Source: Marivivens sp.
Lineage (GTDB): Bacteria; Pseudomonadota; Alphaproteobacteria; Rhodobacterales; Rhodobacteraceae
Assembly: GCA_017643845.1 (NCBI GenBank)
Contig: JAEPMR010000018.1
Span: 1-48,493 of the forward strand
Reading direction: 5' to 3'
DNA length: 48,493 bases
Shown: positions 27,629 to 35,285 of the stretch, piece by piece
How positions within the stretch are numbered: the first letter of the stretch is position 1
Layout: every line of letters begins with the position of its first letter
Position numbers and translations under genes: made by a program
The notes under the pieces: generated by a model
What the model was told of the DNA's origin: nothing
Seen by the model: only the letters and a program-made list of their open reading frames with translations
The model's database searches: none

Positions 27629-28180
27629 TTAGCGGAACACCGGACCATGCGCCCAGATGGTCAGCGAATAGCGCTCGCCCTTTGTCACCGGCACCACCCG
27701 ATGCAGCAGGAAACTGGGAAACAGCGTGACACTACCCCGCGTTTTCGGTGCTGTGACGACATTGGCCGAAGGCTGCACTTCCAGCATTCCGCCCTCATAG
27801 GCATCCGGCTCCGAAAGTTGCGCCACCATCGTCAGCTTCCGCTTGCCCGCGACCGGCCCGTCACCAATATCCGAATGCCAGCCGAAATGCCCCTCCCGCT
27901 CCGCGCCATAGCGTGCCACCTGCGGGCTTTCGGCAAATTCCCTCAGATCGAAATCAAACATCTCGCGGTTCGCGACACGAACAACATCTACGATCCGGTC
28001 CGTCACCCAATTGGCCTCCGGCACGTCGTCGAGCCACACCAGATCGGCCCGCCGCAGATTGTGGTCGGTCGCTTGCCCCACCAGCCCTGCATCCTTCGCC
28101 GTGACGCCACGCACGATCTCGATGATCTGTTCGCACTCGCCCGCGTTAAATGCCTGCTCCACCGTATGAACAGCGATCAT
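27629..28180 (-). CDS. 2-oxoglutarate/Fe(II)-dependent oxygenase (prolyl 4-hydroxylase type)
   Basis: The 183-residue protein is a double-stranded beta-helix oxygenase. The metal triad is His102-x-Asp104 (in GHFGWHSDIG) and His160 (in FPSFLLHRVVPV); Arg170 (in GERYSLTIWAHGP) would bind the 2-oxoglutarate carboxylate. The family hydroxylates protein prolines or small molecules. The overall pattern, with an N-terminal helix and EGGMLEVQ before the distal His, resembles P4H-type and PKHD-type enzymes. No substrate can be inferred. ATG at 28180 has GGAG 9 nt upstream; the longer in-frame reading runs antisense through the GNAT gene and is rejected. Confidence 0.88.
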   Translation of the reverse strand: MIAVHTVEQAFNAGECEQIIEIVRGVTAKDAGLVGQATDHNLRRADLVWLDDVPEANWVTDRIVDVVRVANREMFDFDLREFAESPQVARYGAEREGHFGWHSDIGDGPVAGKRKLTMVAQLSEPDAYEGGMLEVQPSANVVTAPKTRGSVTLFPSFLLHRVVPVTKGERYSLTIWAHGPVFR

Positions 28181-28330
28181 CCCAATCTCCGAATGTCCAA
28201 GAGGCTTCCACCCATAGGCCCGCGCGCGAAGGCCGCTATCGCATTTTCGACACCCCCGCCCGAAAGCGACCTTTAAAGACATCGAAAAATCCCAGCTTGC
28301 GCGGCAGCCGTCCGGCCCTACTCTGCGCGC

Positions 28331-28855
28331 ATGGTCCAGCATCGTTTCACAACCGACCGCCTGCAGGTCACCCACTGGCGCACCGCCATCAGCACAGCTC
28401 AGGGCCGCGCTGATCTGGAGGCCGCGCTGACCGGATTGCTCACCCACGAGGTGTTGCGCCACCTGCCGCCCACATTCCAAATCGCAGGCGCACAGGATGC
28501 TGTCGCCCGCTGGATTGCGGCTCGCGATGCAGAAAGCGATGTGCTCACAATCACCCACCGCAAAAGCGGCGCACTGCTTGGCCTGATGATCCTTGCTCCC
28601 GACCCGGAGACCGCGCACCCTCCACGCCTCCATCTGGGCTATCTCCTTGGGGAGCCGGCATGGGGGAAAGGCTATGCCACCGAGCTTATCCGGGGTTTCG
28701 CCGCCGCACAGTCCGGTCAAGCGCCACTAACCCTGCAGGGCGGAGTTGCGACGGACAATCCGGCCTCCGCCCGCGTGTTAACAAAGTGCGGCTTCACCCT
28801 TCGCACCGATCTCTCCGATGGGGAAACCCAAATCTATGAACGTGCGATCCCATGA
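28331..28855 (+). CDS. GNAT family N-acetyltransferase (RimJ/RimL-like)
   Basis: The 174-residue protein has the GNAT fold: FTTDRLQVTHWRTA at the start, ITHRKSGALLGLMIL for the beta2-beta4 sheet, and the acetyl-CoA pyrophosphate loop in LGYLLGEPAWGKGYATELIR (a GxxWGxGxA-type Q/R-x-x-G-x-G/A motif). It closes with NPASARVLTKCGFTL, typical of Rim-like N-acetyltransferases. The substrate is unknown (protein N-termini, amines or antibiotics are all possible). The ribosome site is weak. Its 3' end overlaps the opposing 92-residue frame by 78 nt and a strong hairpin follows. Confidence 0.85.
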   Translation: MVQHRFTTDRLQVTHWRTAISTAQGRADLEAALTGLLTHEVLRHLPPTFQIAGAQDAVARWIAARDAESDVLTITHRKSGALLGLMILAPDPETAHPPRLHLGYLLGEPAWGKGYATELIRGFAAAQSGQAPLTLQGGVATDNPASARVLTKCGFTLRTDLSDGETQIYERAIP

Positions 28856-29056
28856 CCGCACGAAAGCGCCCGCACCGGTTCCGGCGCGGGCGCTCTGCGT
28901 CACTCTCAGCTGGCAATCGCTTCTATACAGGAACGGTCCGGTGAGCGCGTAATTCCGCGTCTGCAGATACCACTCACGCAGGCTCTGGTCCGTTTCGGGC
29001 TCCTGATCGGGTGTCAGCACATCAATCAGCCACTGGGCAAAACGTTCAAGGTCCAT
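28778..29056 (-). CDS. Small protein of unknown function, second gene of the LysR-divergent pair; possible C-terminal frameshift
   Basis: I do not recognise this 92-residue protein. ATG at 29056 is only 1-2 bases from the previous stop and has GGAGG 6 nt upstream, so it is translated with the gene before it. Residues 1-40 (MDLERFAQWLIDVLTPDQEP, then ETDQSLREWYLQTRNYALTG) look genuine and helical. The C-terminal half is doubtful: it reads through a strong hairpin (28865-28894) and runs antisense inside the GNAT gene. A shift by one base near 28935 would instead give PDRSCIEAIAS and stop at 28906, just before the hairpin. So the true protein may be about 50 residues. Confidence 0.55.
   Translation of the reverse strand: MDLERFAQWLIDVLTPDQEPETDQSLREWYLQTRNYALTGPFLYRSDCQLRVTQSARAGTGAGAFVRSWDRTFIDLGFPIGEIGAKGEAALC
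28865..28894. terminator. Strong hairpin between GNAT gene and the LysR-divergent pair
   Basis: AGCGCCCGC (28865-28873) pairs perfectly with GCGGGCGCT (28886-28894), and inside it CCGG pairs with CCGG around TT. It starts 9 nt after the GNAT stop. On the minus strand the stem is followed by TTTCGTG. It likely terminates both convergent transcripts. Confidence 0.65.
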
Positions 29057-29057
29057 C

Positions 29058-29330
29058 TCAAGCCTCCATGAAATAGAACAGCTGTGTCAGTGACACATTG
29101 CGCTGCTTCTCAAATGCCTTGGCCGTCTCACCCCGCGAACGCTCCCGCATCGCCTCAAGGTCGAACACCTTGCCAACAATTGCGATCTGCGTCGGGTCGT
29201 TAGGGTTCACCAGCACTTGCGGCGCCTCAGCGGCATCCCCGATTGTCTCGTCATGATGGGCGATCATGAAGTCGATATCCTCTTGGCTGACCGGGCGGCT
29301 GGCTTGCTGGATGGAAATCATCGTTGTCAT
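29058..29330 (-). CDS. Small protein of unknown function, divergent from LysR gene
   Basis: The 90-residue soluble protein starts at ATG 29330 behind AAGGAGGACAAAA, one of the best ribosome sites in the window. Sequence such as VLVNPNDPTQIAIVGKVFDL and LEAMRERSRGETAKAFEKQR could form a ferredoxin-like alpha/beta fold as in small dimeric-barrel proteins (ABM or DUF3764-like), but this is a weak impression. No catalytic residue is recognisable. It is followed by the 92-residue frame and faces the LysR gene across 95 bp, the classic layout in which a LysR regulator controls its neighbours. Confidence 0.7.
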   Translation of the reverse strand: MTTMISIQQASRPVSQEDIDFMIAHHDETIGDAAEAPQVLVNPNDPTQIAIVGKVFDLEAMRERSRGETAKAFEKQRNVSLTQLFYFMEA

Positions 29331-29425
29331 TTTTGTCCTCCTTGTCGTGATGCCCCATCATTGCAAAAATCACTCGATGCGATAATCTACCTTAAATTGT
29401 TTTAATTGTTCGATTGGATCGCATA
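29331..29425. promoter_or_regulatory. Divergent LysR-type control region
   Basis: The 95-bp gap is AT-rich. It contains ATGCGATAAT (about 29378-29387) and a similar GATCGCATAATG near the LysR start, a near-inverted pair that could bind a LysR dimer. TTAA copies with 6-bp spacing (TTAAATTGTTTTAA) lie between them. Divergent layout plus near-symmetric sites suggests autoregulation and activation of the two small genes. Confidence 0.4.
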
Positions 29426-30325
29426 ATGCTCGATCAACTCCGCGCCATGGCGGTGTTTCAGGCAGTGGCCGAAAGTGGCAACTTTCGCGCCGCCGCCAAG
29501 AAACTTTCGCTGTCGCCTTCGGTGGTCAGCCACCACATCACACAGCTTGAATCGAGCCTTGGCATTGCCCTGCTCTACCGCACCACCCGCAAAGTCTCGC
29601 TCACCGACGCTGGCCGCGAGCTTCTCCGCTCCACTCAGGAAATGAGCGACGCCGCCAATCGCGGGCTCACCGCCATGCGCCTGCGCGCCGACCAGCCCGT
29701 TGGCACACTCAAAATCACCTGCCCCACCGCAATGGATCGCCCGCCATATGCAAACGCGATCACCGAATTCAGTCGCACCTACCCGCGCGTCAATCTGAAG
29801 ATGAATTTCACCATGCGGAATGTCGAACTTGCAGGATCGGAATTCGATCTGGCCCTGCGTGGCTCACCTTTCGGCCTACCCGACTCCAGCTACATATCGA
29901 AAAAGCTGTTCGACATTCACTCAATCTACGTGACCACTCCCGCCTATGCCAATGCGCGCGGGCGACCGGTGCGCTTCACAGATTGTCTCACCTGGGATCG
30001 CATTCAGTTCCCCCCGTCATCGCAGGCCAATATCTACGCCTTCACGGGGCTGGACCGAAGCATCGCGATCCCGGATGCCCGCTTTGAATGCGACAGCCCA
30101 CAAGCCGCACGCGAATTTATTCTGGCAGGCCTCGGGTGGGGCTTGATGGATTACTATCTGGTCCGCAAAGACCTCGAGGCAGGTCGCCTCATACAGATCC
30201 TGCCGGATGCCTCCGTGCCCACCATCACATTCTATGCACTCTGGCCCGCAAATGCGGGCAACGAAAGCCTCGCACGCCGATTTGTAGATTTCGTCGCTCC
30301 GCGCTGGACAAAACTCGACGTCTAG
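29426..30325 (+). CDS. LysR-type transcriptional regulator
   Basis: The 299-residue protein has the LysR winged helix-turn-helix at residues 1-60 (LDQLRAMAVFQAVAESGNFR with AAAKKLSLSPSVVSHHITQLE). The C-terminal part is a periplasmic-binding-like effector domain (PVGTLKITCPTAMD, then ELAGSEFDLALRGSPFGLPD and FILAGLGWGLMDYYLV). The wording is typical of the DsdC/GcvA-like LysR group with D-L-A-L-R in the effector domain. The inducer is unknown. ATG at 29426 aligns best with the LysR start; the upstream TTG at 29414 is less likely. Confidence 0.92.
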   Translation: MLDQLRAMAVFQAVAESGNFRAAAKKLSLSPSVVSHHITQLESSLGIALLYRTTRKVSLTDAGRELLRSTQEMSDAANRGLTAMRLRADQPVGTLKITCPTAMDRPPYANAITEFSRTYPRVNLKMNFTMRNVELAGSEFDLALRGSPFGLPDSSYISKKLFDIHSIYVTTPAYANARGRPVRFTDCLTWDRIQFPPSSQANIYAFTGLDRSIAIPDARFECDSPQAAREFILAGLGWGLMDYYLVRKDLEAGRLIQILPDASVPTITFYALWPANAGNESLARRFVDFVAPRWTKLDV

Positions 30326-30343
30326 ACGCCCCTCATCCGGCGT

Positions 30344-32002
30344 CTAGGACTGATCCCGCCAACGATTGACGATCGGATAGCGCCGGTCCAGCCAGAACGC
30401 CCGCCGCGTCAGCCGCACACCGGGAGCCGACTGGAAGCGCTTGTATTCGCTGGTGTAGAGCAGGCTTTCGATCTTCTTGACCGTGTCCCGATCATAGCCC
30501 TTCGCCACGCAATCGGCGACGCTGGCTTCATCATCCACCAACATTTCCAGAATGCCATCCAGCACGTCATAGGGCGGCAGGCTGTCCTCGTCCTTCTGGT
30601 CAGGGCGCAGCTCAGCCGATGGCGGCTTGTCGATCACCCGCTGCGGCATCACCATCCCTGCAGGGCCGCGCATCCAGTGCCGGTGGTGCTCGTTGCGCCA
30701 CGCAGAGGTTGCGAATACCCGCGTTTTGTAGAGGTCCTTGATCGGGTTATAGCCCCCCGCCATATCGCCGTAGATGGTGGCATAGCCCACCGCGACCTCG
30801 GATTTATTGCCGGTAGTCAGCAGCATCTCGCCAAATTTATTGGATTGCGCCATCAACAAGAGCCCGCGCAACCGCGACTGGATGTTCTCTTCCGTCAGAT
30901 CCGGCTCCAGCCCCGCAAAGAGCGGCTTGAGCGCCTTTTCCACCGCCGTTTTCGCTCCACCGATTTTCACCTCGTCCAAACGGCAGCCCAGCGCCCGCGC
31001 AACCCCTGCCGCATCTTCCAGCGACTCAGGCGAGGTATAATCAGACGGCAGCATCACACAGCGCACCGCCTCACGCCCCAGCGCATCCACCGCAATCGCC
31101 GCGACCAGCGCACTGTCGATCCCGCCCGAAAGCCCCAAAAGAACCTTCTTGAAGCCGCTCTTACCCACATAATCGCGCAGGCCCTCGACCATCGCGCGGT
31201 AATCTTGTTCGATCGCTTTCGGGTAAACGGCACGTTCTCCCTCCAGCGCCCGCCAGCCCTCCGGCGTCCGCTCGAAATCCACATGAGCGATCTGGCTGTC
31301 AAATACCTGCAACGCCACCGCCAGTTGCCCACCGGGGTTCAGCACGAAAGAGCCGCCGTCAAACACCTGATCGTCCTGCCCGCCGACCATATTCAGATAG
31401 ATCAGCGGCACATCGTTCTCCACGACACGCGCCACCATCTGGTTCATCCGCACCGCGTATTTGCCACGGAAATAGGGTGAACCGTTTGGAATAAGCAGGA
31501 TCTCGGCGCCGCTCTCCACCATGGTCTCGCACACGTCGGGAAACCACGAATCCTCGCAAATCGGCGACCCGATCCGCACCGGCCCCACGCGGTACGGCCC
31601 CTGCACCGGCCCACGGCTGAAATGACGGCGCTCGTCAAACACATCATAATTCGGCAGATGATGCTTCAGCGTCCGCGCCACCACCTCGCCATCCTTGCAG
31701 ATGTGATAGGCGTTATAGAGCTTGCCATTCTCCGCAAACGGCCCGCCAATCGCCAGCACCGGCCCGTCGGCGCATTCGGCCGCCAGAGCCTCGACCACCG
31801 CCATCGCCTCTTGGTGAAAGGCTGGCTTCATCACCAGATCCTGCACCTGATATCCGGTGATGAACATCTCCGGCAGCGCGATCATATCCGCGCCCGCATC
31901 CTTGGCCCGCTCCCAAGCCTTGCGCGCCTTTTCGGCATTGCCGTCAAGGTCGCCCACAACGGGGTTCAACTGTGCGAGGCTCAGGCGAAAACGGTCGGTC
32001 AT
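30344..32002 (-). CDS. nadE: Glutamine-dependent NAD(+) synthetase
   Basis: NadE amidates deamido-NAD using glutamine and ATP. The N-terminal nitrilase-like glutaminase domain (residues 1-250) shows its catalytic Glu in LPEMFITGYQ, Lys in LKHHLPNYDVFDE and Cys in GSPICEDSWF. The C-terminal synthetase domain has the ATP-pyrophosphatase P-loop LGLSGGIDSALVAAI near residue 290 and the loop TTGNKSEVAVGYATIYGDMAG. Length (552 residues) is normal for the two-domain form. ATG at 32002 is preferred over a GTG two codons upstream. It completes the pathway step that follows NadD, encoded at 16 kb. Confidence 0.94.
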   Translation of the reverse strand: MTDRFRLSLAQLNPVVGDLDGNAEKARKAWERAKDAGADMIALPEMFITGYQVQDLVMKPAFHQEAMAVVEALAAECADGPVLAIGGPFAENGKLYNAYHICKDGEVVARTLKHHLPNYDVFDERRHFSRGPVQGPYRVGPVRIGSPICEDSWFPDVCETMVESGAEILLIPNGSPYFRGKYAVRMNQMVARVVENDVPLIYLNMVGGQDDQVFDGGSFVLNPGGQLAVALQVFDSQIAHVDFERTPEGWRALEGERAVYPKAIEQDYRAMVEGLRDYVGKSGFKKVLLGLSGGIDSALVAAIAVDALGREAVRCVMLPSDYTSPESLEDAAGVARALGCRLDEVKIGGAKTAVEKALKPLFAGLEPDLTEENIQSRLRGLLLMAQSNKFGEMLLTTGNKSEVAVGYATIYGDMAGGYNPIKDLYKTRVFATSAWRNEHHRHWMRGPAGMVMPQRVIDKPPSAELRPDQKDEDSLPPYDVLDGILEMLVDDEASVADCVAKGYDRDTVKKIESLLYTSEYKRFQSAPGVRLTRRAFWLDRRYPIVNRWRDQS

Positions 32003-32181
32003 ACTCACCCCAAATAGACGGTCACGAACCGTTTACCAGATCATCCGCGAAGGAAAAGACTTCTCGCACCGCCCGATCATGGTGGAATTCGGCCCAATCC
32101 CCACCAACAGCCCGCAAACCCGTTGTCAGGCACGCCCCCAGCAATTAGTCTCCTCAGCGCTGACAAAGGGAAAACCAGAAC

Positions 32182-33606
32182 ATGACTCGGAACCGGGCAC
32201 CGCAGGGCAGTCTCCTCCTCTCCACCGCGCTTTTCGCGCTCCTCGCGCTTCCGGCGCAGGCGCAATCGGTCCAGACCAAGCAATATGAGGACGGCGGCGT
32301 TTACGAGGGCAGCTTTCTGAACGGAAAGCAACACGGCATCGGTACCTACCGCCTGCCCAACGGCTACGAATACACCGGCGAATGGTTCGAAGGCGAGATT
32401 CGCGGCGAAGGCAGCGCCCGCTTCCCCAACGGCTCCGTCTATGAAGGCGAATTTGCCGCTGGCAAACCGAACGGCACCGGCAAGATCACCTTTGCCGACG
32501 GCGGCACCTACGAAGGGTCTTGGGCCGATGGTCAGATCACCGGCCGCGGCATCGCCCGTTATGCTAACGGCATCGTCTACGAAGGCGAATTCCGCAACGC
32601 CATGCATCACGGTCAGGGCAAGATGACCGCCCCCTCCGGCTACATCTACGAAGGCCCGTGGATCAACGGCGTGAAAGAGGGTCAGGGCCGCGTCACCTAC
32701 CCCGACGGCGCCATCTACGAAGGTATGCTCGCCAATGGCGAACGCGACGGCGAAGGCACGCTCACCATGCCCGACGGCCTCACTTACGAGGGCACATGGG
32801 TCAACGGCCAGATCGAAGGCGAAGGCCGCCTCGTGCAGGCCAATGGCGACATTTACCAAGGCACGCTCGTCGCGGGCAAACGACAGGGCGAAGGCACCGT
32901 CACCTACGCCAACGGCGATGTCTATCAGGGCAGCTTCGCCGATGATCTCCGCCACGGTCAGGGCACCTTCCGCGCCGCCAACGGCTATACCTATGTGGGT
33001 GAATGGGTCGAGGGCAAGATCGAGGGCGAGGGCCGCGTCACCTATGCCGACGGCTCCGTCTACGAAGGCACCTTCAGCAACGACCTCGCACATGGCACGG
33101 GCAAGATCACCTACCCCGATGGCTCCACCTACGAGGGCGACTGGGTCGACGGCGTGATCGACGGCACCGGCATCGCCCGCTACTCGAACGGTCTCGTCTA
33201 CGAGGGCGAATTCAAAGACAACAAAAACCACGGCCAGGGAAAAATGACCTATGCCGACGGCTACAGCTACGATGGCGAATGGTCAGAGGGCCAGCGTAAC
33301 GGCCAAGGCACCGCCACCTATGCTGACGGCACGATCTACGTCGGCACCTTCCTCGACGGTCAGCGTCACGGCACCGGCAAGATCACCATGCCCGGCGGCT
33401 TCATCTACGAGGGCGAATGGGAAGGCGGAGAGATCTCCGGCCGCGGCACCGCCACCTATGCCAATGGCGACGTCTACGAAGGCACCTTCCGCAACGGCCA
33501 GCGACAGGGCGAAGGCACCATGCGCTATGCTGATGGCGCGGTCGAAGACGGCGCATGGGACGACGGTGCCTATGTGGGCGAAGGTGAGGGCGAGGCGACG
33601 GAGTAA
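32182..33606 (+). CDS. Secreted MORN-repeat protein (19 repeats)
   Basis: After a signal peptide (residues 1-28, ending ALLALPAQAQ) the 474-residue protein is a continuous run of 23-residue MORN repeats. The consensus is Y-x-x-G-x-x-Y-E-G-E-F/W-x-x-G-x-x-x-G-x-G-x-x-x. I count 18 full repeats from residue 35 to 448 and a degraded 19th to the end. F and W alternate at the strand position in many neighbouring repeats. MORN proteins in bacteria bind lipids or cell-wall material; here the signal peptide places it outside the cytoplasm. Repeats 1-9 and 10-18 match pairwise (see separate entry). It diverges from nadE. The ribosome site is weak (GGGAAAA). Confidence 0.9.
   Translation: MTRNRAPQGSLLLSTALFALLALPAQAQSVQTKQYEDGGVYEGSFLNGKQHGIGTYRLPNGYEYTGEWFEGEIRGEGSARFPNGSVYEGEFAAGKPNGTGKITFADGGTYEGSWADGQITGRGIARYANGIVYEGEFRNAMHHGQGKMTAPSGYIYEGPWINGVKEGQGRVTYPDGAIYEGMLANGERDGEGTLTMPDGLTYEGTWVNGQIEGEGRLVQANGDIYQGTLVAGKRQGEGTVTYANGDVYQGSFADDLRHGQGTFRAANGYTYVGEWVEGKIEGEGRVTYADGSVYEGTFSNDLAHGTGKITYPDGSTYEGDWVDGVIDGTGIARYSNGLVYEGEFKDNKNHGQGKMTYADGYSYDGEWSEGQRNGQGTATYADGTIYVGTFLDGQRHGTGKITMPGGFIYEGEWEGGEISGRGTATYANGDVYEGTFRNGQRQGEGTMRYADGAVEDGAWDDGAYVGEGEGEATE
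32284..33525 (+). repeat. Internal duplication: two 621-bp blocks of nine MORN repeats
   Basis: Block A is 32284-32904 (repeats 1-9) and block B is 32905-33525 (repeats 10-18). The protein repeats pair in order: 2 with 11 (NGYEYTGEW / NGYTYVGEW), 4 with 13 (both end in GIAR), 5 with 14 (NGIVYEGEF / NGLVYEGEF, both ending HGQGKMT), 8 with 17 (both start MP) and 9 with 18 (NGDIYQGT / NGDVYEGT, both with RQGEGT). The DNA has drifted, so the duplication is old. Confidence 0.75.
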
Positions 33607-33640
33607 CCCCACCCCTCCTCGCAAACTCCTCTTACTTTCA

Positions 33641-33655
33641 TTAACACGCCGTTAA
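33641..33655. promoter_or_regulatory. CtrA-like box TTAA-N7-TTAA
   Basis: TTAA (33641-33644), seven bases, TTAA (33652-33655) matches the full CtrA box of alphaproteobacteria. It also forms an ATTAAC / GTTAAT inverted repeat followed by TTT, so a weak terminator for the MORN gene is an equal reading. It lies in a convergent gap with no gene start. Confidence 0.3.
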
Positions 33656-33671
33656 TTTTCTGCAGGTGCGA

Positions 33672-33711
33672 TATGCATAGGATGTGCATCAGTTGTGCAT
33701 GGATTGTGCAT
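33672..33711 (+). repeat. Four heptamers TRTGCAT at exact 11-bp spacing
   Basis: TATGCAT at 33672, then TGTGCAT at 33683, 33694 and 33705, each start exactly 11 bp after the last, so all copies face about the same side of the helix. They lie in the 152-bp convergent gap between the MORN gene and the photolyase gene, where no promoter is expected. The array looks like an operator or iteron set. I see no hidden gene in this gap. Confidence 0.7.
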
Positions 33712-33758
33712 CGCCATTTTCGGGGTTTTCAGCTGGTTTTTCTGCACCCGCAAAGCAC

Positions 33759-35285
33759 CTAAACCGGCACACCTGCATCCAGTTTTTCGAGCCATTTTTC
33801 CGCGTCACGCAGCACGGTTTCCCGCCTGTCCTCGGCCATCCTGTCCCATGTTCGATACATCTGTGCCATGCGCGGATTTCCAACGAACCGGTCGCGGTGC
33901 CGGGTCAGGAAATGCCAGTACAGCAGGTTGAAAGGGCAGGCTTTCTCGCCTGTTTTCTCTTTCACCTTGTAAGCACAGTTCTTGCAGTAATCCGACATCC
34001 GGTCGATGTAGTTGCCGCTCGACACATAGGGCTTCGAGGCCACGATCCCGCCATCGGCAAACTGGCTCATCCCGATCACATTCGGGGCTTCCACCCATTC
34101 ATAGGCATCCGCATAGACCGCCAGATACCACTCATGCACCTGCGCCGGATCAATGCCCGCCAGCAGCGCGAAATTGCCCGTCACCATCAGCCGTTGGATA
34201 TGATGCGCATAGGCGTCCGTGCGGGTCTGCTCCACCGTCGCAGCCATACAGTTCATCTTGGTGTCTGCACCCCAGAACAGCGCCGGTAGCGGGCGATGGT
34301 GGCCGAGGATGTTGCACTGCGTATATTCCGGCCCTTCGAGGAAATAGATCCCCCGCACATATTCCCGCCAACCGATGATTTGCCGGATGAACCCTTCCAC
34401 CGCATTGAGCGGCGCCCTCCCGTTTTTCCACGCATTCTCAACGGCCTTGCATGTCTCCAACGGGTCCAACAACCCCGCATTGAGGTATAGCCCGATCACC
34501 GCATGATAGAGGAACTTCTGCCCCTCCAGCATCGCGTCCTGATAATCCCCAAACAGCGGCAAGCCTTCTGCGATCCACGCCTCCAGATGTGCCCGCGCCT
34601 GCTCCGCATCGGTGGCAAACCAAAACGGGTGCACATCTCCGAAATGCTGCCCGAACCGCGCCTCCACCAGCGCCAGAACAGCCTCCGTTTCCGCATCCGG
34701 CGCAAAGCGCTTCGGCCCGTCGAACGTGACCACGTCCGGTGCCGGTTTTCGGTTCTCGTGGTCATAATTCCACTGCCCGCCCGCAGGGGCATCGCCCTCC
34801 ATCAGCAGGCCCGTCTTGCGGCGCATGTCACGGTAGAAATATTCCATCCGCAACTGCTTGCGCCCCTTGGCCCAACTTTCAAATTCCTGATGTGAAGCAA
34901 TGAAGCGTGTATCCGGCAGCATCCGCACCGTGAGCGGCACGTCCTGTAACAGCCGGATCAGCCGCCACTCCCCCGGTTCGGTGACGATCACCTCCTCCGC
35001 ACCGTGCTCGGTGGCCCTTTGCAGTAGGATTTTATCAATTGATTGCGGGTTATCCTCATCATCAAGCCGGCTATAGGCCACGCGCCACCCGTCGGCCTCC
35101 AGTTTCGCGGCAAATTTCCGCATCGCAGCAAAAAGGAACGCGATTTTTTTCGGATGATGATGCACATACCCCGCCTCATCCATCACCTCCGCCATCACGA
35201 TCACATCCCGCGCACGGTCAGCGGTCTGCAAAGCGTTAATATTTGGTGAAAGTTGATCGCCGAGGATCAGGACCAGCCGCGTCAC
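33759..35285 (-). CDS. phrB: Iron-sulfur bacterial cryptochrome/photolyase (FeS-BCP, PhrB-type (6-4) photolyase)
   Basis: The 508-residue protein is of the prokaryotic (6-4) photolyase family, which repairs UV (6-4) photoproducts with light using FAD, a lumazine antenna and a [4Fe-4S] cluster. The N-terminal antenna domain starts LVLILGDQLSPNINAL. The FAD-binding helical domain holds RQIIGWREYVRGIYF, MNCMAATVEQTR and AYAHHIQRLMVTGNFAL. Four cysteines, C346, C434, C437 and C450, have spacings 88, 3 and 13, identical to those of the Agrobacterium PhrB cluster ligands as I recall them. The start overlaps the upstream SDR stop by 4 nt, making a two-gene operon. Confidence 0.93.
   Translation of the reverse strand: MTRLVLILGDQLSPNINALQTADRARDVIVMAEVMDEAGYVHHHPKKIAFLFAAMRKFAAKLEADGWRVAYSRLDDEDNPQSIDKILLQRATEHGAEEVIVTEPGEWRLIRLLQDVPLTVRMLPDTRFIASHQEFESWAKGRKQLRMEYFYRDMRRKTGLLMEGDAPAGGQWNYDHENRKPAPDVVTFDGPKRFAPDAETEAVLALVEARFGQHFGDVHPFWFATDAEQARAHLEAWIAEGLPLFGDYQDAMLEGQKFLYHAVIGLYLNAGLLDPLETCKAVENAWKNGRAPLNAVEGFIRQIIGWREYVRGIYFLEGPEYTQCNILGHHRPLPALFWGADTKMNCMAATVEQTRTDAYAHHIQRLMVTGNFALLAGIDPAQVHEWYLAVYADAYEWVEAPNVIGMSQFADGGIVASKPYVSSGNYIDRMSDYCKNCAYKVKEKTGEKACPFNLLYWHFLTRHRDRFVGNPRMAQMYRTWDRMAEDRRETVLRDAEKWLEKLDAGVPV

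Noticed and set aside
28181..28720. N-terminal extension of the 2OG-Fe(II) oxygenase by 180 codons
   Set aside because: It is antisense to the GNAT gene; ATG 28180 has a good ribosome site and starts the fold properly.
32284..33603. Tandem DNA repeats resembling a CRISPR or satellite
   Set aside because: The 69-bp period is the codon image of 23-residue MORN repeats; units are diverged and lack spacer-repeat structure.
33672..33711. CRISPR-like short array
   Set aside because: Units are only 7 bp with 4-bp gaps, far too short, and no cas gene is present.
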